Shown: one piece after another, positions 42,564 to 50,711 of the stretch
How the letters are laid out: every line of letters starts with the position of its first letter
Position numbering within the stretch: the stretch's first letter is position 1
Assembly (NCBI RefSeq): GCF_020447205.1
Contig: NZ_JAJAEL010000012.1
Span: forward strand, 62,001-126,000
Direction of reading: 5' to 3'
Origin: Thalassolituus alkanivorans
GTDB taxonomy: Bacteria; Pseudomonadota; Gammaproteobacteria; Pseudomonadales; Oceanobacteraceae
Length of the DNA: 64,000 nt
Notes under the pieces: model-generated
Seen by the model: the letters and a program-made list of their open reading frames with translations, nothing else
Database searches by the model: none
What the model was told of the DNA's origin: nothing
Position numbers and translations under genes: made by a program

Positions 42564-42601
42564 TGTTGCTACTCACAATATGTTGGTCAGTCAGGTGGTG
42601 A

Positions 42602-43096
42602 TCAGGACAGGGTCAGCTGCAGTGGCTGCGGGCCACTTAACTTAACCAGCTGGCCTTCTTCCAGTTCCAGCCGGACACCGCACAGGTCTGGCTGGATAGG
42701 GAGTTCGCGGCGGCCGATATCCAGCAAACAGACCAGGCTGATGCTGGCCGGGCGGCCATAATCGAACAGCTCGTTCATGGCGGCGCGGATGGTGCGGCCG
42801 CTCATCACGACGTCGTCGATCAGAATAATGTGGCGGTCTTCGATGCTGTCCGGCAGCTCGGAGCCCATGACCTGCGGGTGCAGGCCGTGACGGGTGAAAT
42901 CGTCACGGTAGAAGCTGATGTCGAGGGTGCTGACGCCGTCTTCGGTCTGCAGTTGTTGTTGCAGGCGTTCGGCAATCCATACGCCACCGGTACGGATACC
43001 GACCAGCAGCGGTTGTTCAATATGGTTCTGTTGCAGATAAGCCGCCAGACGCTGGCCCAGCTCGGTACAGGTTTGTTCGATATCAGGCAGATGCAT
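42602..43096 (-). CDS. pyrR: bifunctional PyrR (uracil phosphoribosyltransferase / pyr regulator)
   Basis: 164 residues of the phosphoribosyltransferase fold, with the PRPP loop ILIDDVVMSGRTIRAAM. In Bacillus PyrR attenuates pyr transcription; in pseudomonads it has UPRTase and regulatory roles. It starts 10 bp after the ruvX stop and lies 38 bp before pyrB. Confidence 0.9.
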   Translation of the reverse strand: MHLPDIEQTCTELGQRLAAYLQQNHIEQPLLVGIRTGGVWIAERLQQQLQTEDGVSTLDISFYRDDFTRHGLHPQVMGSELPDSIEDRHIILIDDVVMSGRTIRAAMNELFDYGRPASISLVCLLDIGRRELPIQPDLCGVRLELEEGQLVKLSGPQPLQLTLS

Positions 43097-43105
43097 AGGT
43101 GTCCT

Positions 43106-43567
43106 TTATTCAGGCGGCGTGTCGGTTAATGGCCAGGCCGCCATCCAGCTTTCGAGAATTAATTGTGCGGCAATACCGTCCACCGAGTTGGCGCCAAAAT
43201 CGCGGCTGCCACCCTGGGCGATTACCATGCCTTTGGCTTCGTAACTGCTCAGGCGCTCGTCATGGGTAAACGACGGGCGGTGAAAACGGCCTTCGAGACG
43301 CCCGGCAAACTTCTTCGCGCGGCGGCTCATATCGCTGGCTGTGCCATCCATATTCAGCGGCAGACCAACGACAAAGGCATCGGGCTGCCACTCATCAATA
43401 ATGCGCTGCAGTACATCCCAGTCGGGTACGCCGTCGCGCGCTTTAACCGGATTCAGTGGGCGGGCGGTGGCGCTGATGCGCTGGCCGGTGGCGATGCCGA
43501 TCCGCTGGGTGCCGAAATCAAAAGCCAGCAGGGTTTTAACCCGCGCCGACGGTGCCGGGCTGCTCAT
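43106..43567 (-). CDS. ruvX: Holliday-junction resolvase-like / pre-16S rRNA nuclease RuvX (YqgF)
   Basis: 153 residues, RNase H-like fold, N-terminal acidic motif LLAFDFGTQRIGIA and FVVGLPLNMDG. YqgF processes the 16S rRNA 5' end. It overlaps the algH stop by one base. Confidence 0.92.
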   Translation of the reverse strand: MSSPAPSARVKTLLAFDFGTQRIGIATGQRISATARPLNPVKARDGVPDWDVLQRIIDEWQPDAFVVGLPLNMDGTASDMSRRAKKFAGRLEGRFHRPSFTHDERLSSYEAKGMVIAQGGSRDFGANSVDGIAAQLILESWMAAWPLTDTPPE

Positions 43568-44124
43568 CAGGCATGCCCCGCATCGGAACTCAGAAATTCG
43601 GCACTGACGCCAAGCTGGCTGAGCGCGGCCTGATACAGCTCGTCGTGGGGCACTTCAAACAACAGATGTTCGGTGGCTTCAATGGTGAGCCAGGAGTTGG
43701 CCAGTATTTCTTCGTCCAGCTGCTGTGCATCCCAACCGGCGTAACCCAGAGTCAGGCGGTAATCCTGCGGGCCGGAACCGGCGGCGATGGCCTTGAGAAT
43801 ATCTTTTGACGAGGTCAGGTGTGCCTGTTCGGTGACATTCAGCGTCGCCCCCCAGTTGCCCTGCTGACGGTGCAATATAAAGCCATGTTCCTGGCTGACC
43901 GGGCCGCCGGCGTAAATCTCCGGATCGATACCGGCCAGGCGGGTGATTTCCAGCTGTTCACAGATCTCGTGAAAGGTAACCGGCAGCGGTTTGTTCAGCA
44001 CGATGCCCATGGCGCCGTCGGCGTTGTGTTCACACAGATAGGTGACGGTGCCGGCAAACCAGGAGTCTTCCAGTTGTGGCATGGCAATCAACAGATGGTT
44101 TTTCAGGCTGTTAAGCTGTTGCAT
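43567..44124 (-). CDS. algH: YqgE/AlgH family protein (DUF179)
   Basis: 185 residues, one DUF179 domain: NHLLIAMPQLEDSWFAGTVTYLCEHN, GAMGIVLNKPL, YAGGPV. In Pseudomonas AlgH is linked to alginate regulation; the biochemical role is unknown. It overlaps tonB by one base and ruvX by one base. Confidence 0.9.
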   Translation of the reverse strand: MQQLNSLKNHLLIAMPQLEDSWFAGTVTYLCEHNADGAMGIVLNKPLPVTFHEICEQLEITRLAGIDPEIYAGGPVSQEHGFILHRQQGNWGATLNVTEQAHLTSSKDILKAIAAGSGPQDYRLTLGYAGWDAQQLDEEILANSWLTIEATEHLLFEVPHDELYQAALSQLGVSAEFLSSDAGHA

Positions 44125-44999
44125 TAATTGGCGTCCGAAATGTAGCGGTTACCCTTGAACTGCCAGGTACGGATAATTTCCAGAATATCGGTCTGCTTGC
44201 GCATTTCTTCGGTAAAAGGAGCGAAAGGGGCAGACAGGCGCACAATGCGCAGCGCGGCATCATCGAGCACTTTTTTACCGGATGATTCGAGAATGCGCAG
44301 CTCGTTGATGGTGCCATCGGGGTTGATGGCAACCAGCAGACGCAGGCGGCAGTTGTCGAAGCAGCTTTCCGCTTCGCGTGGATAGTTCAGGGCACCCATC
44401 TGTTCAATCTTGTGCCGCCAGCTGTTCACGTAATAGGCATCGTTGGCCTTCATGGTGGATGAGGCTGTCAGGCGCTGAATACGTGGTTTTTTAGCATAAG
44501 CCTGCCGTTCAGAGTCGAGCTTGGCTTCAAGGCTGGCCATTTCCAGGCTGCGTTCCAGTAAGGTTTTTTCCGGACCGTCGGGCTTATCAGTCTGCACGCT
44601 GAAGCGCTCCTGCCTGCTGGGCGCTCTATTGCGGCTGCTGCCGCTGGTGGTCACCAGCTGGCGATCACCCTGTACCTGACGCGGCGCGCTGGCCTGTTGT
44701 TCCTGCGGTGAGGTTTCGTTGATTTCGTTGGCGTGGAAGGTGGCTTCGACATCGGTGGTCAGCATGCGCGCTTCATCTAAGGTGCCGCTGCCTTCCTGAT
44801 TTTCCTGAGCGAGAAAATCGGCCTGTTCCGGCGCTTTGTCGCTTTTGTAGGTCGCCAGGGTGACTTCCAGCGTCTTGGACAGGTTATCGCGGTCGCTGGC
44901 GGTGAAGCTGATGCCGAGAATAAGAACGGCATGGATCAGCAGAGCCAGAAACAGGGCGAAGGACAAGCGATCGGAGCTGGTCACGGCGGTGGCTGACAT
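44124..44999 (-). CDS. TonB-type energy-transducing protein
   Basis: 291 residues. One N-terminal membrane anchor (FALFLALLIHAVLILGISF), a long periplasmic linker rich in Glu, Gln and Ser (not the usual Pro-Lys repeats), and a C-terminal TonB domain (CRLRLLVAINPDGTINELRILESSGKKVLDDAALRIVRLSAPF). The position between gshB and algH matches tonB3 of Pseudomonas, which there affects twitching motility and pilus assembly; this fits the neighbouring Pil-Chp operon. Confidence 0.86.
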   Translation of the reverse strand: MSATAVTSSDRLSFALFLALLIHAVLILGISFTASDRDNLSKTLEVTLATYKSDKAPEQADFLAQENQEGSGTLDEARMLTTDVEATFHANEINETSPQEQQASAPRQVQGDRQLVTTSGSSRNRAPSRQERFSVQTDKPDGPEKTLLERSLEMASLEAKLDSERQAYAKKPRIQRLTASSTMKANDAYYVNSWRHKIEQMGALNYPREAESCFDNCRLRLLVAINPDGTINELRILESSGKKVLDDAALRIVRLSAPFAPFTEEMRKQTDILEIIRTWQFKGNRYISDAN

Positions 45000-45163
45000 G
45001 CGTGCGGAAGTACCTGTTTAAAGTCCGGAAAACGGGTGCAAGTCTGCGCTTTCAGGGCGGATTTGTCCATATTCGGACTGAGTGGCCGCCGCCCCGTGGT
45101 TTCCGGTGCGGCGGCTGTTGCCAGTGCTGCTGGCGGGCGTGTTGCCCTGTTGGTCTTTCAGCT

Positions 45164-46114
45164 TTATTGCGTAAGCTTAGCCAGCAGGCAGTCAATCAGC
45201 AGACCGGCTACGTCGATACCGGAATCACGGCTGATTTCACGCACGCAGGTCGGGCTGGTGACGTTAATTTCCGTCAGGTTGTTGCCGATGATATCGAGGC
45301 CAACAAAATACAGCCCTTTTTCTTTCAGGACAGGTCCGACTTTTTCGGCAATGGCGCGGTTTTCATCACTCAGAGGCTGGGTAACGCCCTGGCCACCGGC
45401 GGCCAGGTTGCCGCGGGTTTCGCCCTGCGCCGGAATGCGCGCCAGGCAAAAAGGCACAGGCTCGCCATCAATCATCAGGATACGTTTGTCGCCGGCGGTG
45501 ATTTCCGGGATAAAACGCTGCGCCATGATTTGCTGGCTGCCATGGTTGGTCAGGGTCTCAATGATGACGCTGACGTTCGGGTCGTCGGCGCGCAGCCGGA
45601 ATATAGAGGAGCCGCCCATACCATCGAGAGGTTTGAAGATGACGTCGCCATGCTCTTTGTGGAAAGCCTTCAGCAGATCGGCGCGGCGGGTAACGATGGT
45701 TGGGCTCATCAGTTCCGGGAATGCCGTGGCGAATACCTTCTCATTACAGTCGCGCAGGCTCTGTGGCTTATTGGCAACCAGAACGCCTTCCTGTTCGGCA
45801 CGCTCAAGGATGTAGGTGCTGTAGATAAACTCGCTGTCGAACGGTGGATCTTTGCGCATCAGAATGATGTTCAGCTCAGCCAGCGGCTGCTCGCTGTAGT
45901 CACCCAGATCGAACCAGTGATCCGGATTCATGGCGACTTTTAACGGCGCCATGCGCCCCATGGCTTTGCCGTTCTGGATCGACAGGTCGCTCTGCTCCAT
46001 ATAAAAGAGTTCACAGCCACGTTCCTGAGCGGCGTGCAGCAGGGCCAGCGAGGTGTCCTTTTTAAAGGCGATGTCGGCGATGGGGTCCATCACCACACCC
46101 AGTTTAATGCTCAT
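45164..46114 (-). CDS. gshB: glutathione synthetase
   Basis: 316 residues, ATP-grasp. Second step of glutathione synthesis (gamma-glutamylcysteine plus glycine). N-terminal MSIKLGVVMDPI; ATP-binding segments VIFKPLDGMGGSSIF and FVGLDIIGNNLTEINVTSPTC. It is transcribed divergently from pilG. Confidence 0.95.
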   Translation of the reverse strand: MSIKLGVVMDPIADIAFKKDTSLALLHAAQERGCELFYMEQSDLSIQNGKAMGRMAPLKVAMNPDHWFDLGDYSEQPLAELNIILMRKDPPFDSEFIYSTYILERAEQEGVLVANKPQSLRDCNEKVFATAFPELMSPTIVTRRADLLKAFHKEHGDVIFKPLDGMGGSSIFRLRADDPNVSVIIETLTNHGSQQIMAQRFIPEITAGDKRILMIDGEPVPFCLARIPAQGETRGNLAAGGQGVTQPLSDENRAIAEKVGPVLKEKGLYFVGLDIIGNNLTEINVTSPTCVREISRDSGIDVAGLLIDCLLAKLTQ

Positions 46115-46328
46115 ATAAAGGCTCCGTAAGATCAGGTGCTCAACGATGGCGCCAGTGTAACCTATGCATTGTCCCGGCGGCGTAACTTAATTGTGTGACG
46201 CAGCGCAGCGCGCCGGCCTAGCCTTTGTTGCATAATCTGTGATACAAACGTGCGCAATGGCGTCTCCTGCGATTGTTGAACACAACCGCTCACTAAAACA
46301 TAAGAAATGGATGGTTAAAGGCCTCCCT

Positions 46329-46712
46329 ATGGACGATAACTTTCAGAATATTAAAGTCATGGTCATCGACGACAGTAAAACCATTCGTCGTACGGCTGAG
46401 ACTTTGCTTAAAAAGGTCGGCTGCGAAGTCATTACCGCCACAGACGGTTTTGATGCGCTGGCCAAGATTGCCGATACTCACCCGGATATCATCTTTGTCG
46501 ATATCATGATGCCGCGTCTGGATGGTTATCAGACCTGCGCCCTGATCAAAAATAACTCCAAATTCAAATCGACACCGGTAATCATGTTGTCCAGTAAAGA
46601 CGGTTTGTTCGATAAAGCTAAAGGGCGCATTGTTGGATCTGATGAATATTTGACCAAGCCTTTCAGTAAGGAAGAGCTGTTGGGTTCAATTCGTCAGTAC
46701 GTAAAATCCTGA
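46329..46712 (+). CDS. pilG: twitching-motility response regulator PilG
   Basis: 127 residues from ATG 46329 (MDDNFQNIKVMVIDDSK). It is a single receiver domain: phospho-acceptor Asp in FVDIMMPRLDG, Thr/Ser in IMLSSKDG, Lys in LTKPFSKEEL. PilG controls type IV pilus extension through the extension ATPase and cAMP. An in-frame start at 46239 lacks support. It is first gene of the pil-chp operon. Confidence 0.95.
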   Translation: MDDNFQNIKVMVIDDSKTIRRTAETLLKKVGCEVITATDGFDALAKIADTHPDIIFVDIMMPRLDGYQTCALIKNNSKFKSTPVIMLSSKDGLFDKAKGRIVGSDEYLTKPFSKEELLGSIRQYVKS

Positions 46713-46750
46713 GCCAGCGACAGCTGAAAGAGTTTTAAGAGGTAACAGGC

Positions 46751-47116
46751 ATGGCCCGTATTTTGGTAGTAGATGATTCTCCGACAGAAACTGAAGCGTT
46801 CCGCTCCATGCTGGAGAAAAATGGTCACGAAGTTCTGACCGCAGAAAACGGTGCTGATGGTGTGGCACTGGCGCGCAAGGAAAAGCCGGATGTAGTGCTG
46901 ATGGATATCGTGATGCCGGGCCTTAATGGTTTTCAGGCAACGCGTCAGCTGACCAAAGATCCGGAAACTCAGCATATTCCGGTGATTATTGTCACCACCA
47001 AGGATCAGGAAACTGACCGTGTATGGGGTAAGCGTCAGGGCGCCAGTGGTTATCTGGTTAAGCCGGTTGCAGAAGCAACCCTGCTGTCCGAGATTGCTTC
47101 CGTAATGGCTGGCTGA
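46751..47116 (+). CDS. pilH: twitching-motility response regulator PilH
   Basis: 121 residues, a receiver-only protein. DDSPTETEAF, Asp in LMDIVMPGLNG, TTKDQETDRVWGKRQGA and Lys in LVKPV are close to Pseudomonas PilH. It acts as phosphate sink/retraction regulator in the Chp system. GAGGTAACAGGC lies before the ATG. Confidence 0.95.
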   Translation: MARILVVDDSPTETEAFRSMLEKNGHEVLTAENGADGVALARKEKPDVVLMDIVMPGLNGFQATRQLTKDPETQHIPVIIVTTKDQETDRVWGKRQGASGYLVKPVAEATLLSEIASVMAG

Positions 47117-47117
47117 T

Positions 47118-47642
47118 ATGCATCCGTACGCGCAGCTGCTGGACATCGCCGAACGTAGCCGACGCAATGCGTCGGCTTTGCCGCAACAGGTGGAAGCGGT
47201 TTCTTACTGGCGTGGCGTAGGCTTTATGCTTGCCGGTCAGACCTTTGCTGCAGACATGATTGATGTCGCGGAAATTCTGCAGCCGCCACGTCTGACCAAA
47301 GTGCCGGGTGTGCGCAGCTGGGTTCTGGGTGTGGCCAATGTGCGTGGGCGCATGGTGCCGGTTATGGATCTGGCGGGCCTTCTGGGTCTGCCATCCAAAG
47401 CCAACTGGCGTAGTCGCCGGGTTCTGGTCGTCGAACAGGACGACCACCTGACGGGCCTGTTGGTGGATGCTGTGTTGGGGATGCAGCAATTTGCAGTCGA
47501 TCGCCGGGTGGATGTTTCCGAACTTGATCCGGCTTTCAGAAAATTTGTAGAACATGGTTTCGAGCGGGATGGGCGCGAGTGGCCGGTATTTCAGTTGCGT
47601 GAGCTGATCCGGGCGCCGGAGTTCCTGCAGATTGCGGTATAA
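47118..47642 (+). CDS. pilI: CheW-like adaptor PilI
   Basis: 174 residues. CheW domain with a short N-terminal extension (SYWRGVGFMLAGQTFAADMIDVAEIL; GVANVRGRMVPVMDLAGL). It couples the receptor PilJ to the kinase ChpA. It starts 1 bp after pilH. Confidence 0.93.
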   Translation: MHPYAQLLDIAERSRRNASALPQQVEAVSYWRGVGFMLAGQTFAADMIDVAEILQPPRLTKVPGVRSWVLGVANVRGRMVPVMDLAGLLGLPSKANWRSRRVLVVEQDDHLTGLLVDAVLGMQQFAVDRRVDVSELDPAFRKFVEHGFERDGREWPVFQLRELIRAPEFLQIAV

Positions 47643-47739
47643 CAATGCCCGCGCAGCGGGTATGGTTAGGTAATCTGATCGAATCTGCCATCAGGCAGAT
47701 AATAATTAAAATACATGCAGTGAGTGTGGAGAGAACGGC

Positions 47740-49794
47740 ATGAGCGGAAATACAGGAAGCGTCTTGTCGACGGTCTTCAGAAACCGGATTAACGGTGTTC
47801 TGGCGGGTCTGTTGTTCGTGTTTCTGGCGGTGTTTATCGGTATTACGGTGTACGTAAACCTTTTGGCAAACCAGGATGAGCAATACATTGATCACGCCGG
47901 TGAGCTGCGCGTACTGTCGCAGGAACTGGCAAAGAACGCGGTAGAAGCCGCGGGTGGTAAACGGGAAGCATTCGGTCAGTTGAAAATTGCCCGTGATAAC
48001 TTCGCGACCCGCTGGGGTTACCTGACCAAGGGTGATTCTGCTAACGGCCTGCCGCCAGCAGAAGTTGCTACCATGACCAACGTAGAAGGCGTCTGGAATA
48101 AAGTTCAGGGCAACGCTGACCAGATTATCCGTGCTCAGGATATTATTCTCTCCCTCCACGAAGTTGCCGCGACGCTGGCAGAAACCATTCCGCAGCTGCA
48201 GGTGGAATATGACGAGATTGTAGAAATTCTGCTGGATAACGGTGCGCCGGCCGATCAGGTTGCGGTAGCACAGCGTCAGTCCTGGCTGGCAGAACGTATC
48301 GTACGCTCCGTTAACAAAGTACTGGCCGGTGGTGAAGATGCGGTAATGGCCGCGGACGCCTTTGGCCGTGACGCCTCGCTGTTTGGCCGCGTACTGAACG
48401 GTATGATTCAGGGCAATGTGGCCATGAACATCTCTCAGGTAAAAGATGAAGAAGCAATTTACGCATTGGCGGAAGTTGCTGAACTGTTTGAATTCGTATC
48501 CGGCTCCGTTGACGAGATTCTGGAAACCTCTCCTGAACTGTTCCAGGTGCGTGAAGCATCGGACTCTATCTTTAACGACTCCCGTACGCTGCTGGAGCAG
48601 ACATCCAAGCTGACCGAAACCATTCAGGCGGGTGCCGGTGAACGGGGAAATTTCCAGATCGTTGGTTATGTTTCTGCGATGCTGGCTCTGGTTATGATGG
48701 TGGCGTTTGGTGTGGTGTCTTACCGCGAAACCCGTCGTGACCTGGATGCAACGGCGAATAAGAACGAACAGAACCAGATGGCGATTCTACGTCTGCTGGA
48801 CGAAATTGCTGACCTTGCGGACGGTGACTTAACAGCCTCTGCGACGGTAACCGAAGACTTTACCGGTGCGATTGCTGACTCCATCAACTACGCGATCGAC
48901 CAGATGCGCTCTCTGGTATCGGCGATTAACGAAACAGCGGTACAGGTATCTTCGGCGGCCCAGGAAACTCAGGCCACGGCGATGCACCTGGCGGAAGCTT
49001 CTGAACACCAGGCGCAGGAAATTGCCGGTGCTTCTGCGGCGATCAACGAGATGGCGGTGTCCATTGACCAGGTATCGGCCAACGCCTCGGAATCATCTGC
49101 GGTTGCGGAGCGGTCGGTAGCGATCGCCAACAAAGGTGCGGAAGTGGTACAGGCAACCATTAACGGCATGGATAACATCCGTGAACAGATTCAGGAAACC
49201 TCCAAGCGTATTAAACGTCTGGGTGAATCCTCACAGGAGATTGGTGACATCATCTCCCTGATTACCGATATTGCTGACCAGACCAACATTCTGTCCCTGA
49301 ACGCTGCGATTCAGGCATCCATGGCCGGTGACGCCGGCCGGGGCTTCGCGGTGGTTGCGGACGAGGTACAGCGTCTGGCAGAACGTTCAGCCGCTGCGAC
49401 CAAGCAGATTGAAGCACTGGTTAAAACGATTCAGAACGATACCAACGAGGCAGTAATCTCGATGGAAACCACCACCTCCGAGGTGGTGCGCGGTGCACGT
49501 CTGGCGCAGGACGCGGGTGTGGCACTGGAAGAAATTGAAAACGTATCTAAAAACCTTGCGGAACTGATTCAGAACATTTCCAACGCGGCCCGTCAGCAGG
49601 CGTCGTCTGCGGGTCATATTTCCAACACGATGAACGTTATTCAGGAAATTACTTCGCAGACTTCTGCGGGTACTACTGCAACCGCGAAGTCGATTGGTAA
49701 TCTGGCGGAAATGGCCAACAAGCTGCGTGAATCAGTAGCCGGCTTCAAACTGCCGGAAGCAGAGCTGGACCTTCATCAACGACAGGTGCTGTAA
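47740..49794 (+). CDS. pilJ: type IV pilus chemoreceptor PilJ
   Basis: 684 residues. Membrane helices at ~21-43 (VLAGLLFVFLAVFIGITVYV) and ~305-327 (VSAMLALVMMVAFGVV) flank a periplasmic helical PilJ-type sensor with two PilJ domains. A HAMP-like linker and a methyl-accepting signalling domain follow, with the hairpin tip EIGDIISLITDIADQTNILSLNAAIQAS. It senses pilus retraction/surface contact in relatives and signals to ChpA through PilI. Confidence 0.94.
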   Translation: MSGNTGSVLSTVFRNRINGVLAGLLFVFLAVFIGITVYVNLLANQDEQYIDHAGELRVLSQELAKNAVEAAGGKREAFGQLKIARDNFATRWGYLTKGDSANGLPPAEVATMTNVEGVWNKVQGNADQIIRAQDIILSLHEVAATLAETIPQLQVEYDEIVEILLDNGAPADQVAVAQRQSWLAERIVRSVNKVLAGGEDAVMAADAFGRDASLFGRVLNGMIQGNVAMNISQVKDEEAIYALAEVAELFEFVSGSVDEILETSPELFQVREASDSIFNDSRTLLEQTSKLTETIQAGAGERGNFQIVGYVSAMLALVMMVAFGVVSYRETRRDLDATANKNEQNQMAILRLLDEIADLADGDLTASATVTEDFTGAIADSINYAIDQMRSLVSAINETAVQVSSAAQETQATAMHLAEASEHQAQEIAGASAAINEMAVSIDQVSANASESSAVAERSVAIANKGAEVVQATINGMDNIREQIQETSKRIKRLGESSQEIGDIISLITDIADQTNILSLNAAIQASMAGDAGRGFAVVADEVQRLAERSAAATKQIEALVKTIQNDTNEAVISMETTTSEVVRGARLAQDAGVALEEIENVSKNLAELIQNISNAARQQASSAGHISNTMNVIQEITSQTSAGTTATAKSIGNLAEMANKLRESVAGFKLPEAELDLHQRQVL

Positions 49795-49820
49795 CCTGAC
49801 AGATGGTTGGATGACTTTTA

Positions 49821-50711
49821 ATGAACCATCAGTTACGTACAGGTTTGAGCACCGTTCCGGAAATGGACGACGCTCAGTTCGTTCGCTGGCAGAGTTTGCT
49901 GGAAGAGCGCACCGGGATGTGCCTGGCGCCACAACGCCGCTCGTTTCTGCAGACCAGTCTTGGTCTGCGGATGCGCGAAGTCGGCTGTGACAACTATCAG
50001 GAATACTACGAGCGCATCGTTAATGGTGCCTCGGGTGCGATTGAATGGAGCACGCTGGTCGACCGTCTGACCGTTCAGGAAACCCGCTTCTTCCGTGATC
50101 CCGATGCTTTTGCTTTTGTTGAACAATTTGTGCAGCAAAAAGCAGCAGAAGCTGGCAGCGATGACACGCTGGAATTCTGGAGTGTCGGTTGCTCTTCCGG
50201 CGAAGAAGCCTACAGCCTGGCCATGGTGGCAGAGCGTTACCTGACTCCACAGGGTAAACGTTATGCCGTCACCGGCACTGATATATCCACCATCGTATTA
50301 CGTAAAGCCCGTGCCGGCCGTTATCAGCCACGTGCCCTCGATTGGGTCGCGAATGAATACCGCCAGCTGGGGTTCAGGGATCTGCAGCCGGGCAGCCCGG
50401 TGCAGGTATCCGACACGCTGCGTCAGCGCTGTTGTTTCAGTCAGGTTAATATCCTGAATCTGGCCAACTGCCCGCTGCAGTCTCAGCATGTTATTTATTG
50501 CCAGAATGTACTGATTTATTTCCGTCGCTGGCGTCGCCGTGAAATTCTTAATGTCCTCGCCGAGCGTCTCGCTCCCGGTGGCATATTAGTGATTGGTCTT
50601 GGGGAAATGGTGGACTGGCAGCATCCGTTACTGGAACAGGTTCATAGCAGCCGGGTATCCGCGTTTGTGCGTAAGCAATCGAATTCGACAGGGGAGACCA
50701 CAAGGCGATGA
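49821..50711 (+). CDS. pilK: CheR-type receptor methyltransferase PilK
   Basis: 296 residues. N-terminal CheR helical domain, then a SAM-binding methyltransferase domain with FWSVGCSSGEEAYSLAM, VTGTDISTIVLRKAR and the ending VIYCQNVLIYF. It methylates PilJ. Its stop overlaps the chpA ATG by 4 bp. Confidence 0.93.
   Translation: MNHQLRTGLSTVPEMDDAQFVRWQSLLEERTGMCLAPQRRSFLQTSLGLRMREVGCDNYQEYYERIVNGASGAIEWSTLVDRLTVQETRFFRDPDAFAFVEQFVQQKAAEAGSDDTLEFWSVGCSSGEEAYSLAMVAERYLTPQGKRYAVTGTDISTIVLRKARAGRYQPRALDWVANEYRQLGFRDLQPGSPVQVSDTLRQRCCFSQVNILNLANCPLQSQHVIYCQNVLIYFRRWRRREILNVLAERLAPGGILVIGLGEMVDWQHPLLEQVHSSRVSAFVRKQSNSTGETTRR

Noticed and set aside
45002-45943. 313-codon open frame antisense to gshB
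   Set aside because: It covers the highly conserved glutathione synthetase gene on the other strand and has no start site or homology.
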